Source: Blepharisma japonicum (Eukaryota; Ciliophora; Heterotrichea; Heterotrichida; Blepharismidae). From it: 64,000 bases of DNA. The notes under the pieces were generated by a model that saw only the letters and a program-made list of their open reading frames with translations, was not told where the DNA came from and ran no database searches. Shown one piece after another: positions 62,389 to 64,000 of this stretch. The position numbers and the translations under genes were made by a program. The stretch lies in contig CATKHK010000087.1 of NCBI GenBank assembly GCA_949751835.1, positions 117,632-181,631 on the forward strand, written 5' to 3'. Each line of letters starts with the position of its first letter. The first letter of the stretch is position 1.

Positions 62389-63985
62389 CTATTTTCAAAT
62401 GAAATTTTTGAATTTGCCTCAAATCCACTTTTGAGTGATTTTCATCGCAAATTCCCAATCTGCAGCATTTTCCTCTGATAATACCTTCGATCTAGAAATT
62501 TTTACAGGGTTCTTCTCTTCGCGGTATGAGGATGCTATCTATATAGTTAATTAGACAAGTTTGGGAGTTACTCACCGCTTTCTTATTAATTATTATAGAG
62601 TGATTGATATTGTTGAATGAAGATATAATCCTTTTGAGCATTTGAGAAATATCTCTTGAGTTGTAAATAGAAATCTGGCACATCAAATTTAAAGTATTGA
62701 TATCTTTATAAAGAACTTTCTCTTTTCTCCATGAGCTAAAGAGAATAAATTCATCAGGCCTTAACTGCGCGTAACAATAATGAACTTGTCTTTTTGTACT
62801 GAACGTAATGTTTTCAATTCTGTTTGTTTTCTTCAAGCATAACATAATGTGCATGAGCGAGTTCCCTTTGCTGAAGAATGCTTTGATGTAAGTATGCAAA
62901 TTTTTTACAAACAATTCAATTGCCTTGGCATCTATTTTCATCATAGCTTCATTTAAGCACAAATATGGAGACCACACTGGAGTTAAAAAGTTTTCAGTAA
63001 TAATTTTTTGCATTCCGCATGCTGCTGCAATAAATGCGCATTCCTTGCAAGTGTCTTCACCGGCTTTTTGCAAGGGTCTTTGGTCTATCGAGATTATTTT
63101 TCCAGTGTTAGAATTCATTCATTCATTCATTATTAAAGATATTAATCCCTCCATCATAATCTGAAGCGGCTCCTGCCTGAATAGTTTGAGTGCTTTTACA
63201 ATGAAAATTTATCATATAAGCAACTAATCATCCAGGTAGATAATATTCAATAAATCCTTCAATATCAAAAATGGAGTTAGTTTCTTCAATATTTTCAACT
63301 TTTCATGTTTTCTTTTTCATCTTGGTAACAGAAAAATTACTATTCAAAAAAATTGTTACATTTAAGAAGTCTCTTCATTTGTTGTTTCCAAAAGCAGTAA
63401 TTTTACGACCTTCTTTAATAGTTAAGCATCCTTCAACAAATGCTTCATCATGTTTCTTGGAAAATGCAAGAAGTGCAGGAATTTTGGGGCGATTTTTGTG
63501 CTTCAATTTTTAATAGCAATTTATGAAAACAATTGTGGAATATCCAGGCCGATCTTCAGTGCTGTCACTTTTTAATATTCTTCAGATTTCGGCTTCTGTT
63601 TCATTCTTTCCTTTATTTTCATATAAGAAATTGTTTTCAAACAAAATTCTAAATCTTCAGGCTTTCTCTTTCAACAAAAATGCGTTATTGGAGCACTTAA
63701 AGTTTCTTTTCTGAGCTCAAGAAGTGATGAGTGCTCAAATTCTTCATATTGGTGCTTGTAATGGCAATTAAAAATCTCAAACTTTGGGAAAGTATTGATA
63801 AATAAGGTGCTTGTGTGAGATTCGATTGCAGTTGTATTGAATAAAGCATAGAAATCTCTTTCTGCTTGAGTGAGGCCTGAATTTGTTCCCTCTTTGGTAG
63901 AAGAAATGACGAGTGGAGAGCTGCTGGATTGCGTTGGAGTTCTTTTGGTTCCTTTTCGTAAGCGCTTTTTGGGCAAAGAGTCCAT
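62389..63985 (-). pseudogene. frame-disrupted gene of unknown family
   Basis: Protein-like sequence continues along the minus strand but in changing frames. From 63985 (MDSLPKKRLRKGTKRTPTQS...) to about 63720 in one frame; then a second ('NNAFLLKEKAWRFRILFENN' ... DRPGYSTIVFINCY) with an in-frame TAA at 63510-63512, resuming KHKNRPKIPALLAFSKKHDEAF to 63108; then, across a four-unit TTCA run (63116-63130), back to the first frame (MNSNTGKIISIDQRPLQ... to TAG 62492); and finally a third frame (SKVLSEENAADWEFAMKITQ...) to 62389. No 15-16-nt intron restores any junction. Either a pseudogene, sequencing errors or unusual translation. No transposase triad recognised. Confidence 0.55.
63116..63130. 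repeat. short tetranucleotide run, (CATT)n
   Basis: CATTCATTCATTCAT sits exactly at one frame change of the disrupted gene. One unit fewer would join the upstream segment (...DYDGGINIFNNEW) to the downstream one (MNSNTGK) in frame, so replication slippage is a simple explanation. Confidence 0.6.
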
Positions 63986-64000
63986 AAAGGTGGAATCATA

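Noticed and set aside
62389-63985. The disrupted right-end gene as a transposase
   Set aside because: Its fragmented state invites this, but no DDE/DDD spacing, terminal inverted repeats or target duplication could be seen.
63697-63999. Alternative minus-strand frame (MIPPLWTLCPKS...) at the right edge
   Set aside because: The overlapping frame from 63985 has a more protein-like composition (basic nuclear-type start, acidic helices) and fits the downstream segments better.
1-64000. tRNA or snRNA genes in the longer spacers
   Set aside because: No convincing A/B-box pair or cloverleaf was found by eye in the gene-free stretches; a covariance search would be needed to exclude them.

Overview
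This window looks like macronuclear DNA of a heterotrich ciliate, most likely Blepharisma or a close relative. Three things support that. (1) TGA is a sense codon for tryptophan throughout: conserved Trp positions are TGA (for example the MAPK 'DMWSVGC' and the RCC1 'YTWGNG' motifs), and every complete gene ends in TAA or TAG. (2) Introns are only 15-16 nt long, GTA...TAG or GTA...CAG. (3) The DNA is AT-rich and compact, with genes on both strands often only 10-100 bp apart. Many genes look broken under the standard code, so they were joined here by reading TGA as Trp and removing the tiny introns.

Layout, left to right: an RCC1-repeat protein running off the left edge; a coiled-coil protein; a nucleoredoxin-like/ZZ protein; a mitotic cyclin; an acylated EF-hand-like protein; a Nup98 nucleoporin of unusual architecture; EF-hand and coiled-coil proteins including a truncated single EF-hand gene; an IQ-motif protein (1-16.3 kb). 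Then come two coiled-coil proteins, a shortened listerin-type E3, unknown proteins, a trypsin-like/Kelch fusion and a TDY-type MAP kinase (16.3-29.4 kb). Next are a small secreted protein, a large CCDC17-like protein, a tandem UBA-like protein, an inverted pair of C2H2 zinc-finger paralogues, an IQ/coiled-coil protein and a UHM splicing factor (29.4-40.3 kb). The stretch 40.3-50.7 kb has an ATG11/FIP200-like scaffold, a perilipin-like EF-hand protein, the divergent CEP19/FOP centriolar pair followed by a coiled-coil protein, and TFIIH p34. The right end has a sperm-tail PG-rich (STPGR) protein, a double ubiquitin-like protein, a huge secreted Cys-rich repeat protein, a fossil of the STPGR gene, a kinase-coil-Kelch fusion and a multiply frame-disrupted gene at the right edge.

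There is no operon logic. The themes are cilia/basal body (CEP19, FOP, STPGR, CCDC17-like, IQ and coiled-coil proteins), Ca2+ sensing (several EF-hand proteins) and ubiquitin-like folds (Nup98, double Ubl, ATG11 N-terminus, listerin). The strongest candidates for something new are the Nup98 (NPF instead of GLFG repeats, an extra ubiquitin-like domain, and a stop codon exactly at the usual self-cleavage site), the head-to-head CEP19-FOP pair, the Kelch fusions to a probable pseudo-protease and to a kinase, and a 16-nt intron whose retention would add a hydrophobic tail. All domain calls are by eye from motifs; no database search was run.
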